In this document: positions 1 to 8,962 of the stretch, piece by piece | Layout: every line of letters starts with the position of its first letter | Position numbering within the stretch: position 1 is the stretch's first letter | Assembly (NCBI GenBank): GCA_963781785.1 | Contig: CAWAHD010000004.1 | Coordinates: 124,001-188,000 of the forward strand | Origin: CAWAHD01 sp963781785 | Lineage (GTDB): Bacteria > Planctomycetota > Planctomycetia > Isosphaerales > Isosphaeraceae | Direction: 5' to 3' | DNA: 64,000 nucleotides | Translations under genes and position numbers: made by a program | Notes under the pieces: model-generated | What the model saw: the letters and a program-made list of their open reading frames with translations, nothing else | Told to the model about the DNA's origin: nothing | Databases searched by the model: none

Positions 1-2172
1 GATCGCGTCGAGCTTGAGCGCTCCGTCCCCCTTGTTGAACTTGCCCGTGTCGACGATCCCCAGGATGACCGCTCCAGGCGGCGATGCGCCGGGAGCAGTC
101 GGCGGCAGGGCGGCATAAAGAATCTTCTTGCGGTCAGCGGAAAGCCGGAATTCGTCGATTCCCTCGGCGAGTGTCTCTTCCTCGCGGGTCTTCCAGTCAA
201 ACCGCCGCAGCGAAGGCTTGCCTCTGGCCGCCGGGCCTTGACCCGGGCGAACTCCGACTCGGCGAACGAACAGGACCTGGCCGTTGCCGCCGGCCACCAG
301 TTTCTCGATGTGCCCGGCCTCGATCGGCAGCACGACGACCCTGCTGGCGATTCCATCCAGATCGACCACGACCGGCTTCTCCTTGGCGGCTTTCTTCTCC
401 TTGGATTCAGCCGCCTTCTTCTCGTCGGAATCTCCGTCCTTGGAGTCAGCCGGTTTCTTGTCCTTGGACACGGCGCTCTCGGAATCTTTCCCGGGTTCCT
501 CGGCCCCCTCTTCGTCGGTTTCCTTGAGCAGCGGGTTTGCCGTCGCCTTGGCGAGCGTGGCCAGATAGACCGAGGCAGTCGCCTGCATGTCGGTGTTGGA
601 CTGGTCGAACCAGTTATTGACGGGGCCGGCGTCGGTCGACGCGAGGAAGTAGAGGTACTTGCCGTTACTGTCGAAGACCGGCTCGCCGGCCTCGGCGAGG
701 CCGTCGGTGACGGCGTGAGACTTGTCCGCGGCAAGGTCATAGAGCCAGATCGCCTGGAACCCGGCTCGGTTGGTGAGCGAGTAGGCCAGCCACTTCGAGT
801 CAGGAGACCAGGTGTACGTGGTCCGCGAGACGCGACTGGGTCCGTAAATCGGCTCGGCGGCGATCCGCTTGAGGGCGCCCGAAGCCAGGTCGATCCAGTA
901 AAGCGTACGGGAGTTGTCGATGAAGGCGATTTTCTTGCTGTCGGGAGACCACACCGGCTCATCGTAGAAACCAGCTCCCTTGAGCGGGTAGGACCGGCCG
1001 GCTCCGTTGCCGTCTTGCGGCCGGACGACCAACTGGTATTCACCCGTCAGGTCGGAGAAGTACGCGATCGACTTGCCGTCGGGCGACCAGGCGGGCGACC
1101 GGTCATGCGCGCCCGGGGTCAGGGTGAGGTTGCGCGGGTCTCCCTTCTTGGCCGGGACCGTGACAATCTCGCCGCGGTATTCGACGACGGCCCGCTTGCC
1201 GCCGGGCGAGATCCCGAAATTGCGAATGAACTTGGTGTCGCTGGCGAATCGGGGCCGCGTTTCGGCGAGGTCAGCGGCCACCGCGATCTTGAGCCGCTGC
1301 GATTGCCGCTCGGTCGGATCGAAAAGGTGAATCCAGCCGGCTTGCTCGTAGATGACCTTGCCGGCACCCGAGCTGGCGCTGGCGATCGGGAACTCGTCGT
1401 GGTGCGTGCATCGCGCGACCGTCTTTGTGCCCCGGTCGTACGTGTAAAGGTTGAATTCTCCGTCGCGATCTGACAGGAAGTACACGGTCTCGCCGATCCA
1501 CATCGGCCCGGTGTCATTGCACCCCTCGGCGGGCTTGGGGATCTCGTCGTGAGACAGGTCATCCAGCTTGAGTACCCAGATCCGGGAGGCCGTGCCGCCG
1601 CGGTAATTCTTCCATTGGCGAAACACTTCACCAAGCGGCGTGTAAGCCAGGTATTTCCCTGTTGGCGACAGGGCTCCCTTGTCGGCGGACGGGACCGGCA
1701 ACCGAGCCGGCACGCCGCCTTTGGGGTCGACGGTGAAGAACTGGGTGTGTCGGCGCGAGAACACGGTCCGGGGCGAGCTGAACAGCACCTTGCCCTCCGG
1801 CGTGAACCCGCGGACGATGTCATCGCCCGGATGCCAGGTCAATCGCGTCGGCTCGCCACCCTCGGTGGGAATCACGTAGACGTCCACGTTGCCGTCGTAG
1901 CTGGCCGTGAACGCGATGTGCCGTCCATCCGGCGAGAAACTTGGGTTCTGCTCCTCGCCCGGATGCGACGTCACTCTCCTCGGGTTGGAGCCATCGGCTC
2001 CGGCGACCCAGATGTCGTCGCCGTAGACGAATGCAATCTTCCCTTGAGTGATCGCCGGCGTGGCGAGCAGTCGCGTGTCGGCCCTGTCCTGGGCGTCGGC
2101 TCCGATCGGGAAGAGCGATGTCCCCATTGTGATTGCCAGTATGACCGTCCGATTCCAGGATCCTTGCGCCAT
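1..2172 (-). CDS. Tricorn-type S41 protease, N-terminal propeller part (runs off window)
   Basis: The ATG at 2172 opens a frame that stays open to base 1, giving 724 codons with the C-terminus outside the window. An N-terminal secretion signal ends near residue 28 (…GADAQ). It is followed by many TolB/PD40 propeller blades with the signatures NPSFSPDGRHIAFTA, SPAWSPDGKSIAYFSD and PVWSPDSKKIAFID. A Lys/Glu/Asp-rich low-complexity insert (EEPGKDSESAVSKDKK and similar) lies near residues 550-600, as is common between the two propellers of tricorn homologues. The expected PDZ and S41 catalytic domains would lie beyond base 1 and are not visible. The family degrades peptides; the signal peptide suggests an extracytoplasmic location. 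The gene is divergent from the gene at 2509. A propeller-only protein cannot be excluded. Confidence 0.85.
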   Translation of the reverse strand, partial: MAQGSWNRTVILAITMGTSLFPIGADAQDRADTRLLATPAITQGKIAFVYGDDIWVAGADGSNPRRVTSHPGEEQNPSFSPDGRHIAFTASYDGNVDVYVIPTEGGEPTRLTWHPGDDIVRGFTPEGKVLFSSPRTVFSRRHTQFFTVDPKGGVPARLPVPSADKGALSPTGKYLAYTPLGEVFRQWKNYRGGTASRIWVLKLDDLSHDEIPKPAEGCNDTGPMWIGETVYFLSDRDGEFNLYTYDRGTKTVARCTHHDEFPIASASSGAGKVIYEQAGWIHLFDPTERQSQRLKIAVAADLAETRPRFASDTKFIRNFGISPGGKRAVVEYRGEIVTVPAKKGDPRNLTLTPGAHDRSPAWSPDGKSIAYFSDLTGEYQLVVRPQDGNGAGRSYPLKGAGFYDEPVWSPDSKKIAFIDNSRTLYWIDLASGALKRIAAEPIYGPSRVSRTTYTWSPDSKWLAYSLTNRAGFQAIWLYDLAADKSHAVTDGLAEAGEPVFDSNGKYLYFLASTDAGPVNNWFDQSNTDMQATASVYLATLAKATANPLLKETDEEGAEEPGKDSESAVSKDKKPADSKDGDSDEKKAAESKEKKAAKEKPVVVDLDGIASRVVVLPIEAGHIEKLVAGGNGQVLFVRRVGVRPGQGPAARGKPSLRRFDWKTREEETLAEGIDEFRLSADRKKILYAALPPTAPGASPPGAVILGIVDTGKFNKGDGALKLDAI

Positions 2173-2508
2173 CGTATGTTCCTCGGTTGTCGACCCGGTG
2201 CTTTCGCTCCCCGCTCGCCGCCTGTTCGGCACGTGCCCCGATTATTCATCACTCATGCGGTGTTCGTCCATAGTCCGCAGGACTGATGACTATCCGGTTG
2301 CTAGAGGAGTTCGGTTGTGATTTACTATGGACCAAGAAGCCAAGGACTGCGGAATCGTACGCGCTGGGTGAGCAGCCAGCACCCAGGTTCGAGGTTCGAT
2401 CCGGAGATCCTTTCGTCGCGTTACTTTCTCGGCCGAACGGTCAGCGATTGACCGGCTTTGTGCGTCGCACTCATGTCTCGTCCGCCCACCGACTGAAGGG
2501 GATTCGCC
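2173..2508. other. Divergent intergenic region
   Basis: These 336 bases separate the minus-strand tricorn gene from the plus-strand gene at 2509. No convincing coding sequence, hairpin or known motif was seen. It should hold the promoters of both genes. Confidence 0.5.
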
Positions 2509-3194
2509 ATGTCCGATCCGGGTTCCGTAGGTCCTGAAAAGACAAGCTCGCCGAAGACACCGATTTCACCCATGCGAAATATCATCGGTATCGTCGTGCT
2601 CATCGCCGTGGTCGCGGTAGGCTGGATCCAGTACTCGCAGTTACTCGCGTTCAACGCGATCGTCGCCAAGCTCGACGCACGCGCGAAGGACGAAACCGCA
2701 TCCCTGATGACCGTGCAGGAGGCGGAAGGATTGCTCGGCAAGACGCCCGACGGTCCGGGCACAGACTTCAGCGACGGCAATTTTAACTTTACCAAGAAGA
2801 CGTACACCTGGCCGGCATTGCTCAAGTCGTACACGCTGACCGCATACTACACGAAGGAAAAGGAATCACACCTGCATCACTTCGAGAGCGAGGGTGCGAA
2901 GCTGGCTCCGGAGGCCGCGGAAAAGCCGCCGGGCTTCCCCGGCGCGGCCCCCGCCAAGAGTGGGGCGCCGACAAAAAAGCCGGCCGTCAAGATCGGCAAT
3001 CCCAAGGACCAGCCGGCCCCAAGCCCGGCCAAGGGCGAGAAGGCGCCTCGAAACCGGCCGGCGACACATCGAAGCCCGCGCCCGCTGCCACACCAGCCCC
3101 GGCGCCCGCGAAGGACACCGCGGCCCCGGCACCCACGAAGGTCGCCCCGGCCCCTGCCAAGGACGCCCCGGCGCCCGCGAAGGACGACAACTGA
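2509..3194 (+). CDS. Small membrane-anchored Ala/Pro/Lys-rich protein (frameshifted)
   Basis: The ATG at 2509 begins a protein with a short polar N-terminus and one transmembrane helix at about residues 24-42 (IIGIVVLIAVVAVGWIQY). A small extracytoplasmic domain follows (…TYTWPALLKSYTLTAYYT…), then a low-complexity tail. The original frame would read on into Arg-rich nonsense. At about 3040-3050 the sensible reading moves to another frame, which continues the Lys/Pro/Ala tail (SKPAGDTSKPAPAATP…) to a TGA at 3192-3194. I therefore treat 2509-3194 as one gene of about 228 residues with an indel. The function is unknown; a cell-envelope role is inferred from topology only. The VanZ-like gene starts 17 bases downstream, so the two are probably co-transcribed. 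Confidence 0.7.
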
Positions 3195-3211
3195 TCGACA
3201 CGAATCGACCA

Positions 3212-3628
3212 TTGACGCGTCCCAGGATCTTGACCGTTGTTCTGGTTGGCTATCTGGTCTTCTTGTTCGACATCGCGCTGTTTCGATTCCCGGCAGAACA
3301 TCCTGACGCGAACCTGGTGCCGTTCCGTTCGATGGTGCGCGACTGGCAAACGGGCGGTTGGCCGTTCGTGGTGAATTTTGTCGGCAACATCGTGGCCTTC
3401 GTGCCGATGGGACTGATTCCGCCCCTCTTGCGCAAGCGGCCGACTGCATTGTGGCAGGCCGCCTCGTTCAGCCTGGCGATCAGCTTGTTGATCGAGACCG
3501 GCCAGCTCGTCTCCGGCCGGCGGGTGCCGGACGTTGACGACCTGATCTTGAACACGCTGGGCGGAACGCTCGGGTTTCTCCTGAGCCGGCTTTGGAAGAA
3601 CACCACGAGCTCGACCGCCCAGCACTGA
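3212..3628 (+). CDS. VanZ family membrane protein
   Basis: This 138-residue protein has four predicted hydrophobic segments: TVVLVGYLVFLFDIALF, FVVNFVGNIVAFVPMGLI, the ASFSLAISLLIETGQ stretch and the final GGTLGFLLSRL. The pattern N-x-x-G-N-(I/L)-x-x-F-(V/I)-P-x-G together with the IETxQ and RxxDxDDLxxNxxGxxxG motifs (here RRVPDVDDLILNTLGGTLG) is diagnostic of the VanZ-like family. Family members are integral membrane proteins. In enterococci VanZ gives low teicoplanin resistance, but in most bacteria the role is unknown. No ATG is available in frame before the first helix; TTG at 3212 is the best start, 17 bases after the preceding stop. Co-transcription with the upstream membrane-anchored protein is likely. 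Confidence 0.85.
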   Translation: MTRPRILTVVLVGYLVFLFDIALFRFPAEHPDANLVPFRSMVRDWQTGGWPFVVNFVGNIVAFVPMGLIPPLLRKRPTALWQAASFSLAISLLIETGQLVSGRRVPDVDDLILNTLGGTLGFLLSRLWKNTTSSTAQH

Positions 3629-3639
3629 TTGAGATGGCT

Positions 3640-3690
3640 GTTGGTGGCGCTGGCCCTCACCCCAGCCCTCTCCCAAAAGGAAAGGGAGCC
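3640..3690. repeat. Short extragenic repeat (CCCTCACCCCAGCCCTCTCCC type)
   Basis: The intergenic gap between the convergent VanZ-like and ceramidase-like genes carries CCCTCACCCCAGCCCTCTCC followed by a purine-rich inverted stretch (AAAGGAAAGGGAG). This resembles common bacterial extragenic palindromic repeats. Only one copy was seen here, so assignment rests on resemblance. It could act as a bidirectional terminator. Confidence 0.35.
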
Positions 3691-3796
3691 AGAAACGGTC
3701 CATCGGCCGTCGCTTGTGTGGCGAGGCCTATGGCCGCCCGGGCAGGTGTCAGAAGAACCCTCCCTCCAAGCCCCGCCGGCGGAAATCACCCCGTTT

Positions 3797-5194
3797 TCAA
3801 TCCCGCGGAAACGCGGCATCTTCCGCATGCAGCACTTTCAGCGACCGGACCGCGGCGTCGACCAGGCGCTTGCCCGAGCCCTGGGCGCAGCGGGCGCTCA
3901 CGACTTCGTAGTTTCCTTGAGCGTACGCGCGGCTGGATGGGATGTAGCCGATCGAGCCATTGGCAAGCTCGGCGACAATCGTGTGCGGAAATGGCGAGTC
4001 CTGCTTGATCGCCAGGCCCAGTTCCGTGAAGATCTCGCCGGGGAGCGAGATCCACGCGACCAGTTGGCCCAGCGCGATCGCTTGGACCTCGACGTCGTGC
4101 GGCCGCCCCTTTCGCGCCGCCACGTCGAGCACCTTGAACGCCCAGACCGTCTCGAGGAACGCCGGCCGCTGGGATGCCTCGCCACCCATCCGAGCGATGA
4201 TCGCGCGTGCCTTCTCGACGTCGCCGTCATCGAGCGCAGGCAGCGGCAAGCTCACGGTCGTGGTTCGGATTTGAAGCCGGCCTGGGTCGACCGCAGCCAA
4301 CCGAGGCCAGGCGCGCATGACCTCGGCGGCGAGGATCGTGCCCATCCTCGCGGCATTGCCGAACCCGTTCTGCGGGTGATTCCAGCGGACGTCGATGTGG
4401 TTGATGTCTCCGCAGCAGCCCGCAGAGAAAACAGTAATCATGTCCGCACCTTTGAATTCAGCCAGGCACCGGCTGAGAGTGGCCGGCATGTCCGCCGAGA
4501 TCAAAGGCGCGCCGATGTTATCGAGATGGACGGCATAGTTGACGTAGGTCGCCAGCGGCTTGCCGTCGGCCTTCTCGAAATACAGAAAGGGTACATCGGG
4601 ATCGATCGGTCCGGCAGGCTTCAGAATGAGCGGGTTGCCCTTGCCGGGGTTCCAGCCGACGGTGCCGTCTTTCATGTGGAACCGGCGGTTGAAGGCGATC
4701 GAGTCTTCGCGGCCGTGGGCTGCGAACACCTTGACTGGCGCCAGTCGCGACTCCGCCTGCCGTACAGCGTCGGCGATTTTCGCGGGCAATGCCTCGCGGT
4801 ATGACTTCACCACGTCCGAGCCACCGCCGAAGGGATGCTTCGTATCGAACACCGGTCCGGTGTGGGAATGTGTGGCACTGATCATCACGGCGGCGCCGCG
4901 CAGCCGCGTCGCCTTTTCGATCAAGGCTCTCGCGTCTTGCACCAGGTCGGCGGGCGCGGCAATCAGGTCGAGCGTCACCAGAGCGGCCCGGGTGCCCCCC
5001 TCTTCGAGCACGATGGCCTTGGCCTGGAGATCGTCGTGGACACCCTGAGCGCGCCGCTCGGCGTAGTACCCCGCCATCGGAATGGCGGCCGGCGGGGTGA
5101 TCGACACAGACGCCGCGCCGGCGCGCAAGTCATCGGCCCAAGCGGGTGCCTGGATCGCGATGCCGATCACGAACGTCAAGAGCTTCATGGCCAC
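3797..5194 (-). CDS. Secreted neutral/alkaline ceramidase-like hydrolase
   Basis: This is a 465-residue protein with a cleavable signal peptide (MKLLTFVIGIAIQAPAWA). The mature part starts with the family signature AGAASVSITPPAAIPMAGY. It also contains the metal-binding histidine motif SATHSHTGPV, the NYAVHLDN stretch and SAGCCGDINHID. These are landmarks of the neutral/non-lysosomal ceramidase N-terminal domain, a zinc amidohydrolase fold. At 465 residues it is shorter than a canonical ceramidase (about 650-750) and lacks its C-terminal immunoglobulin-like domain, as do many bacterial proteins annotated as ceramidase-domain. The true substrate is unknown. Either Met1 or Met3 could be the start; both leave the signal peptide intact. 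It is monocistronic and convergent with the VanZ-like gene. Confidence 0.85.
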   Translation of the reverse strand: MAMKLLTFVIGIAIQAPAWADDLRAGAASVSITPPAAIPMAGYYAERRAQGVHDDLQAKAIVLEEGGTRAALVTLDLIAAPADLVQDARALIEKATRLRGAAVMISATHSHTGPVFDTKHPFGGGSDVVKSYREALPAKIADAVRQAESRLAPVKVFAAHGREDSIAFNRRFHMKDGTVGWNPGKGNPLILKPAGPIDPDVPFLYFEKADGKPLATYVNYAVHLDNIGAPLISADMPATLSRCLAEFKGADMITVFSAGCCGDINHIDVRWNHPQNGFGNAARMGTILAAEVMRAWPRLAAVDPGRLQIRTTTVSLPLPALDDGDVEKARAIIARMGGEASQRPAFLETVWAFKVLDVAARKGRPHDVEVQAIALGQLVAWISLPGEIFTELGLAIKQDSPFPHTIVAELANGSIGYIPSSRAYAQGNYEVVSARCAQGSGKRLVDAAVRSLKVLHAEDAAFPRD

Positions 5195-5293
5195 GTCTCA
5201 CCTGTTTAAAAGGACGACAGGGCTGCGCCACCAAGAGCTCAGTTTACAGGATTGGGCCAGAACGTTCATCGGCGGTCCCCTGGGGGCGGCCGC

Positions 5294-5591
5294 GGGCTGA
5301 TGAAAAGTTGGGGTTAGCCGTCCCGGCGGAACGGGCCTGAGGGCGTTGTTTTTGTTGCGCTGGATCGAACGACGGCGCGAGCCGCCGATCCCTTTCCCCC
5401 CCTTGCGAAGGGGGGGCCGGGGGGGGTGGCGCCGGGGCCCTGGACGTCGAAGAACGAAGAGCGCTCGACGGCCTTGTGACTGGCGGCGCCGCGACCACCC
5501 CCCCTAACCCCCCCTTCGCAAGGGGGGGAAAAGGGCGCAACGAAATCCGGGGGAACGCGCGGCTCGTGAAAGGCCGACTTTTCATCAGCCC
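5294..5591. mobile_element. MITE-like element, 298 bp, with 18-bp terminal inverted repeats
   Basis: The left end, GGGCTGATGAAAAGTTGG at 5294-5311, is matched at 17 of 18 positions by the reverse complement of 5574-5591. Inside, two further arms at about 5391-5433 and 5484-5535 form a large imperfect palindrome. Each arm holds its own CCCCCCTTGCGAAGGGGGG hairpin. No transposase frame fits inside, so it is non-autonomous. No target duplication is obvious. It ends 10 bases from the stop codon of the minus-strand gene at 5602 and could act as that gene's terminator. Confidence 0.65.
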
Positions 5592-5601
5592 AGGCCCGGT
5601 T

Positions 5602-5949
5602 TCACCAGCGACGGTAACGATACCGTCCATAATACGGCCGGGGGCCGACGTACGGTCGCGGGCCGACCCAGGGTCGTGGCCCATAGTAGACAGGCGGGCG
5701 ATAGGCGACCGGCGGCAAGGGCGCGATCAACACGGAGCCGGGCGTGACGACAGGATAGCCGCCGTAATAACCGCCCGGTGCGTATCCGCCAGGCACATAA
5801 CCATATCCGGCCGTGCCCACGCCGACCGACACTCCCGGGCCGCTGAAACCGAACGAGAACCCCTGCGCGTGTGCCGGAGAAGCTCCCGCGCCCAGGCACC
5901 CGATTGCCCCGATGCCTGCCAGCGCCATTGACTTCCAGCTCGTCTTCAT
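5602..5949 (-). CDS. Small secreted Gly/Tyr/Pro-rich protein
   Basis: This is a 115-residue protein with a strong ribosome-binding site (GGGAGGGA, 5 bases before the ATG at 5949). The signal peptide is MKTSWKSMALAGIGAIGCLG followed by AGASPAHAQ. The mature chain is compositionally extreme: Gly/Tyr repeats (GYGYVPGGYAPGGYYGGYP), then an Arg/Pro/Tyr tail (GPRPWVGPRPYVGPRPYYGR) ending in RYRRW. Such chains are typical of small envelope or extracellular structural proteins, and no catalytic motif is present. Function is unknown. A longer in-frame extension exists upstream, but it runs through an IS remnant and lacks a ribosome-binding site. Confidence 0.75.
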   Translation of the reverse strand: MKTSWKSMALAGIGAIGCLGAGASPAHAQGFSFGFSGPGVSVGVGTAGYGYVPGGYAPGGYYGGYPVVTPGSVLIAPLPPVAYRPPVYYGPRPWVGPRPYVGPRPYYGRYRYRRW

Positions 5950-6215
5950 GGCATTCCCTCCCCATGAGTGGGTCGCTCGAGAACCGCTTGCCTTGCTTGG
6001 AAACAGAAGCCAATCCTCACACTCTAATCGAGGTCCGGATCGAAAAGGTTCGGTCAGGATTACAAAACCTCCGGGTCGATTTAAAGTTTGCGTTAGGGCA
6101 AACGGCGATTCTCCGCGAAGCGTTCGGCCGATGCCGGCTTGTCCACGTGGATAGCCTTTCCCGACTGAGAGAACTCCGTCCTCACGCGAAGTCTGCCTTG
6201 TGTGTATTTTTGGCC

Positions 6216-6475
6216 TCAGCGTTGGTTTCGGTTCCGAAGGTAACCATGCACGTCGCTCATGAGCTGTTCCATTACTCTCGCGATGATCGCCTACAGCGTC
6301 GTCATGCAGGTGGTTCCACATCCGTTCGATTCGATTGTGGTCCGGGCAAGAGGTTGGTAGGAAATGGAGCTCGATCCGGCCCTTGAAGAACGCGACGGTT
6401 AACCCGACCTGCTCAATCTCGCGGCTGTTGAAGTTGTTGGGAAGGACGTGGATCTTGCGAGTCCCTTGGCAGGTT
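6216..6475 (-). pseudogene. IS630-family transposase remnant (C-terminal DDE end)
   Basis: Reading leftwards, the fragment KIHVLPNNFNSREIEQ, then RIELHFLPTSCPDHNRIERM and WNHLHDDAVGDHRE, matches the end of IS630 transposases (canonical LHFLPPYxPxxNxIExxW with the catalytic Glu). After a one-base frame change near 6270 the normal C-terminus follows (MEQLMSDVHGYLRNRNQR, then TGA at 6216-6218). The first two acidic residues and the helix-turn-helix are missing. No inverted ends were found, so this is a decayed remnant. Confidence 0.7.
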
Positions 6476-6961
6476 TGGGTAGCCAACTGCTGGCGCGGTT
6501 GAAGAAACCGCAAGCCCGCGGCCATCCGCGGCGACTGAATCGGCGGTGCTCTGCCCATCACACCCGACTCATCGGACCCGAACCCCTGTCCGGCCCGTCT
6601 GCCCCACCCCTGCCGCGCCACGTGCCGAGTTCGACCTGACTCGGCGCATTTCATAACGCTCCGACCGCGACCGTTGTTTCCACGGACATCGCCGGTCACG
6701 GCCAGCCGCAGCGGGTGGCTACGTGATGTCGCTCAAAACTGGGGCTGGTTTCTTGGTTTCTCTTTCGGTGTCGACCCGTCATCCTGACCCAGGAACGGCT
6801 CAGTTGCAGGAAACAGCAGGTGGCATTCCGAAGGAAATTTCCGTGAATCGCTTCATTCTGAACATTTCACGAACGACAGCGAGGCCGGGCAGCACCAATG
6901 TGCGCATCAGCATACGCGCCCGCGCGGTGCGCTGCAAGGCCGATGCCGCTGAAGCTAACGA
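6476..6961. other. Intergenic region without a supported gene
   Basis: These 486 bases lie between the IS630 remnant and the convergent end of the secreted hypothetical. Short open frames on both strands have no recognisable domains or ribosome-binding sites. Part of it may be degraded IS630 sequence. Confidence 0.4.
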
Positions 6962-7363
6962 TCATGGTGGTGTGTAAATAGTCAGTGTCGTTGTGCATGT
7001 ACCAAGGATCGTCCTCCCGTTAGCTGCGATGGCCTCCACGTAGCAGTCGCATTTCACGTACTGGCCCTTGATTGCAGATGGGCAAGTAAAGTTGATGAAC
7101 CATGGGTTGGTATAGTTGCTTGTATTCGAATAGTAAACGTCTGAACGCGTCATTTGATTGTAAATGGTGACCCTCATTGTCGAGACCATAGCGGGGCCGG
7201 TCACGGTTGCAGCCACCGATGCGCCGTTGCCGGCGATCCAGGTCGGATTGTCGGTCGGCGTGGTAGTGGTTACCGTGTCCTGGGCTTGGGCTCGCGAGCT
7301 GGCGGAAACAATGAGAATCATCGTCAACACGCAGGTCGACCATCGCGCTCTAGCGCTCATCAT
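6962..7363 (-). CDS. Secreted hypothetical protein
   Basis: This is a 133-residue protein starting at the first of two consecutive ATGs (7363), preceded by AAAGGA at suitable spacing. The signal peptide is MMSARARWSTCVLTMILIVS followed by ASSRAQAQ. The mature part is Thr-rich (TVTTTTPTDNP) and forms a small β-rich chain with two cysteines in a CDC pair (YVKCDCYVEA) plus two further Cys (FTCPSA, GTCTTT), so disulfides are possible. I do not recognise the family. It lies about 100 bases downstream of the DUF1559 gene on the same strand and may share its transcript. Confidence 0.65.
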   Translation of the reverse strand: MMSARARWSTCVLTMILIVSASSRAQAQDTVTTTTPTDNPTWIAGNGASVAATVTGPAMVSTMRVTIYNQMTRSDVYYSNTSNYTNPWFINFTCPSAIKGQYVKCDCYVEAIAANGRTILGTCTTTLTIYTPP

Positions 7364-7463
7364 GTTGGTGGTCCTTTCGTGGCGCAGGGGTAAACCACGG
7401 CCCATCGTCGCGTCGTCGTTGAAATCAGTCCGTTGTCGTCGTCTGAGAGCAATGGACAAACGC

Positions 7464-8450
7464 TCAAAGCTCGCCGTCGTCCACGATCTCACCACCGTTT
7501 CTTGTTCCGATCGCCCGCCACAACTGAAGGTTTACGTGCTCGGAAACATGACGGACGTGCCCGTCCGCAAAAAGAAGATTAACCCCTCCGGGATGCCGGC
7601 TCGACGCCGAGAACACTCCGGACTGAACCCAGCCGCCGCCAGTCATGCAGCTATGATCATTGGGACCGAGCGTATGATTGTAATTCGTGTGGATATAGCC
7701 GCCCTGATGCCAGTAGACGCCCTTATCGGGAACATCCACCCGCGCAGTTCGCGGATCGAGGTTGTGGCATTGTTGAGCGAACTGATCAAATTCGTTCTTC
7801 CCAATGTAGAGAGTCGCAGTCTCGTACACAGGGCCGTTCGGATCCCTATCCCTCAAGCTAAATGATCCAAGAACCCACTCTGATACTGCACCCGTCGTGC
7901 TCAAACCATCCGTGAAACTTGCCAAGGAAGATGACGCCGCCGACGTGGGGAGCGAAAACGCTCCGTTATCGGAATTACCGATGCGGAGGTTTACCCCTCG
8001 GTTCGCGGGGTAACTCGACCACCCTACCCCGTCTCTGGTTGCGGCGCTGTCTGACGGACAGAGGAAACCGCCGGGTGAAGTTCGCATGGCGGTGAGATTC
8101 GCCGACGTCGGCGAAACGTCAAAGGCAAGCACGGCAAAGTTGATTGAATTGAAAACGGCCGGCTCATCGAGGTAGGGAAGGAGCATGCTGTGGGGCGAGT
8201 ATGCACCGCCGTTGGAGCCATTCGGCAACGAGCCAAAGCTCGCTGCATAATTGTTTAGGGCAAGTCCAATCTGGCGGAGGTTTGTAGAACACTGGGTACG
8301 CCTGGCCGATTCCCTGGCCATCTGGACGGCAGGAAGGACCAGGGCGACGAGCAGTCCGATGATGGCAATCGTTGCGAGAAGCTCGATCAGAGTGAAAGCC
8401 CGTCTTCGACCACTGGAGCATTCCAGCGGCGATCCCACTCGCGAACTCAT
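7464..8450 (-). CDS. DUF1559 domain pseudopilin-like protein
   Basis: This is a 328-residue protein with a type IV pilin-like N-terminus at residues 17-55 (RRAFTLIELLATIAIIGLLV). The prepilin peptidase site lies before the Phe, and a hydrophobic helix follows. The body carries the DUF1559 landmarks ARRTQCSTNLRQIGLALNNY, FLCPSDS and the C-terminal NLLFADGHVRHVS (H-x-G-G type) motif. Planctomycetes carry dozens of such paralogues, presumed to be pseudopilins of a type II secretion or pilus-like apparatus. Its ATG overlaps the stop of the upstream lipoprotein gene in an ATGA arrangement, which implies translational coupling. Confidence 0.93.
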   Translation of the reverse strand: MSSRVGSPLECSSGRRRAFTLIELLATIAIIGLLVALVLPAVQMARESARRTQCSTNLRQIGLALNNYAASFGSLPNGSNGGAYSPHSMLLPYLDEPAVFNSINFAVLAFDVSPTSANLTAMRTSPGGFLCPSDSAATRDGVGWSSYPANRGVNLRIGNSDNGAFSLPTSAASSSLASFTDGLSTTGAVSEWVLGSFSLRDRDPNGPVYETATLYIGKNEFDQFAQQCHNLDPRTARVDVPDKGVYWHQGGYIHTNYNHTLGPNDHSCMTGGGWVQSGVFSASSRHPGGVNLLFADGHVRHVSEHVNLQLWRAIGTRNGGEIVDDGEL

Positions 8451-8962
8451 TTCTTCACCTCGATTTCAAGAGTTGGAGCGCTGAACTCGCCGTGCGCGCC
8501 GTGCTTGAGGTGCGTCCCATCAGCCGCCGGCGCCGGTGGAGGGGTTGTCGCGGGTAGAGTCGGGTCTATACCGACGACCTTGGCATCGACGGCGAAACCG
8601 CCCGGCGTCGACGGCGCCGGCGTGTGATACCTGAAGGAAAAGCTCTTGTCAGCGACCTTGTCCGCTCTCACCGTATGTGAACTGAAGACCATGCTCTTCT
8701 TACGTAATTCCGAGATCTGAAACGTGACGATCATCGGCTCGAAGCCGCCCGACTCGACTGTAACCGTGCAGATAATGTCGAGCGCCGCCCCCGCTTTCAC
8801 GGCCATCCGATCCACCGGCGGCTCGACGGCCAGCGAGATTTTGGGCTGCCTCGGAGTTGCGGGAGCAGCGGGCACGGCTACGTGACCCCCGTCGTGTTCG
8901 CAGGAGCATCCCAAGGCACCAATCGAGATGAACATGAGTGCAATCCGTCTCGCGTTGAGCAT
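8447..8962 (-). CDS. Putative lipoprotein
   Basis: This is a 171-residue protein with an N-terminal hydrophobic stretch ending in GALGCSC, a probable though not perfect lipobox with Cys19 as the lipidated residue. The mature part has Ala/Pro linkers and β-strand-rich segments (ALDIICTVTVESGG, SFSFRYHTP) but no known catalytic motif. A small lipoprotein directly upstream of a DUF1559 gene, here with a 4-bp overlap, is a recurrent planctomycete arrangement. A joint role at the cell envelope is an inference from that arrangement. Confidence 0.75.
   Translation of the reverse strand: MLNARRIALMFISIGALGCSCEHDGGHVAVPAAPATPRQPKISLAVEPPVDRMAVKAGAALDIICTVTVESGGFEPMIVTFQISELRKKSMVFSSHTVRADKVADKSFSFRYHTPAPSTPGGFAVDAKVVGIDPTLPATTPPPAPAADGTHLKHGAHGEFSAPTLEIEVKK

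Noticed and set aside
238..1473. 411-residue plus-strand frame
   Set aside because: It lies antisense to the tricorn propeller, whose reading frame has clear SPDG blade motifs. It is a high-GC shadow.
6723..6977. Small plus-strand gene of 84 residues
   Set aside because: It overlaps the 3' end of the minus-strand secreted protein and has no domain or ribosome-binding site.
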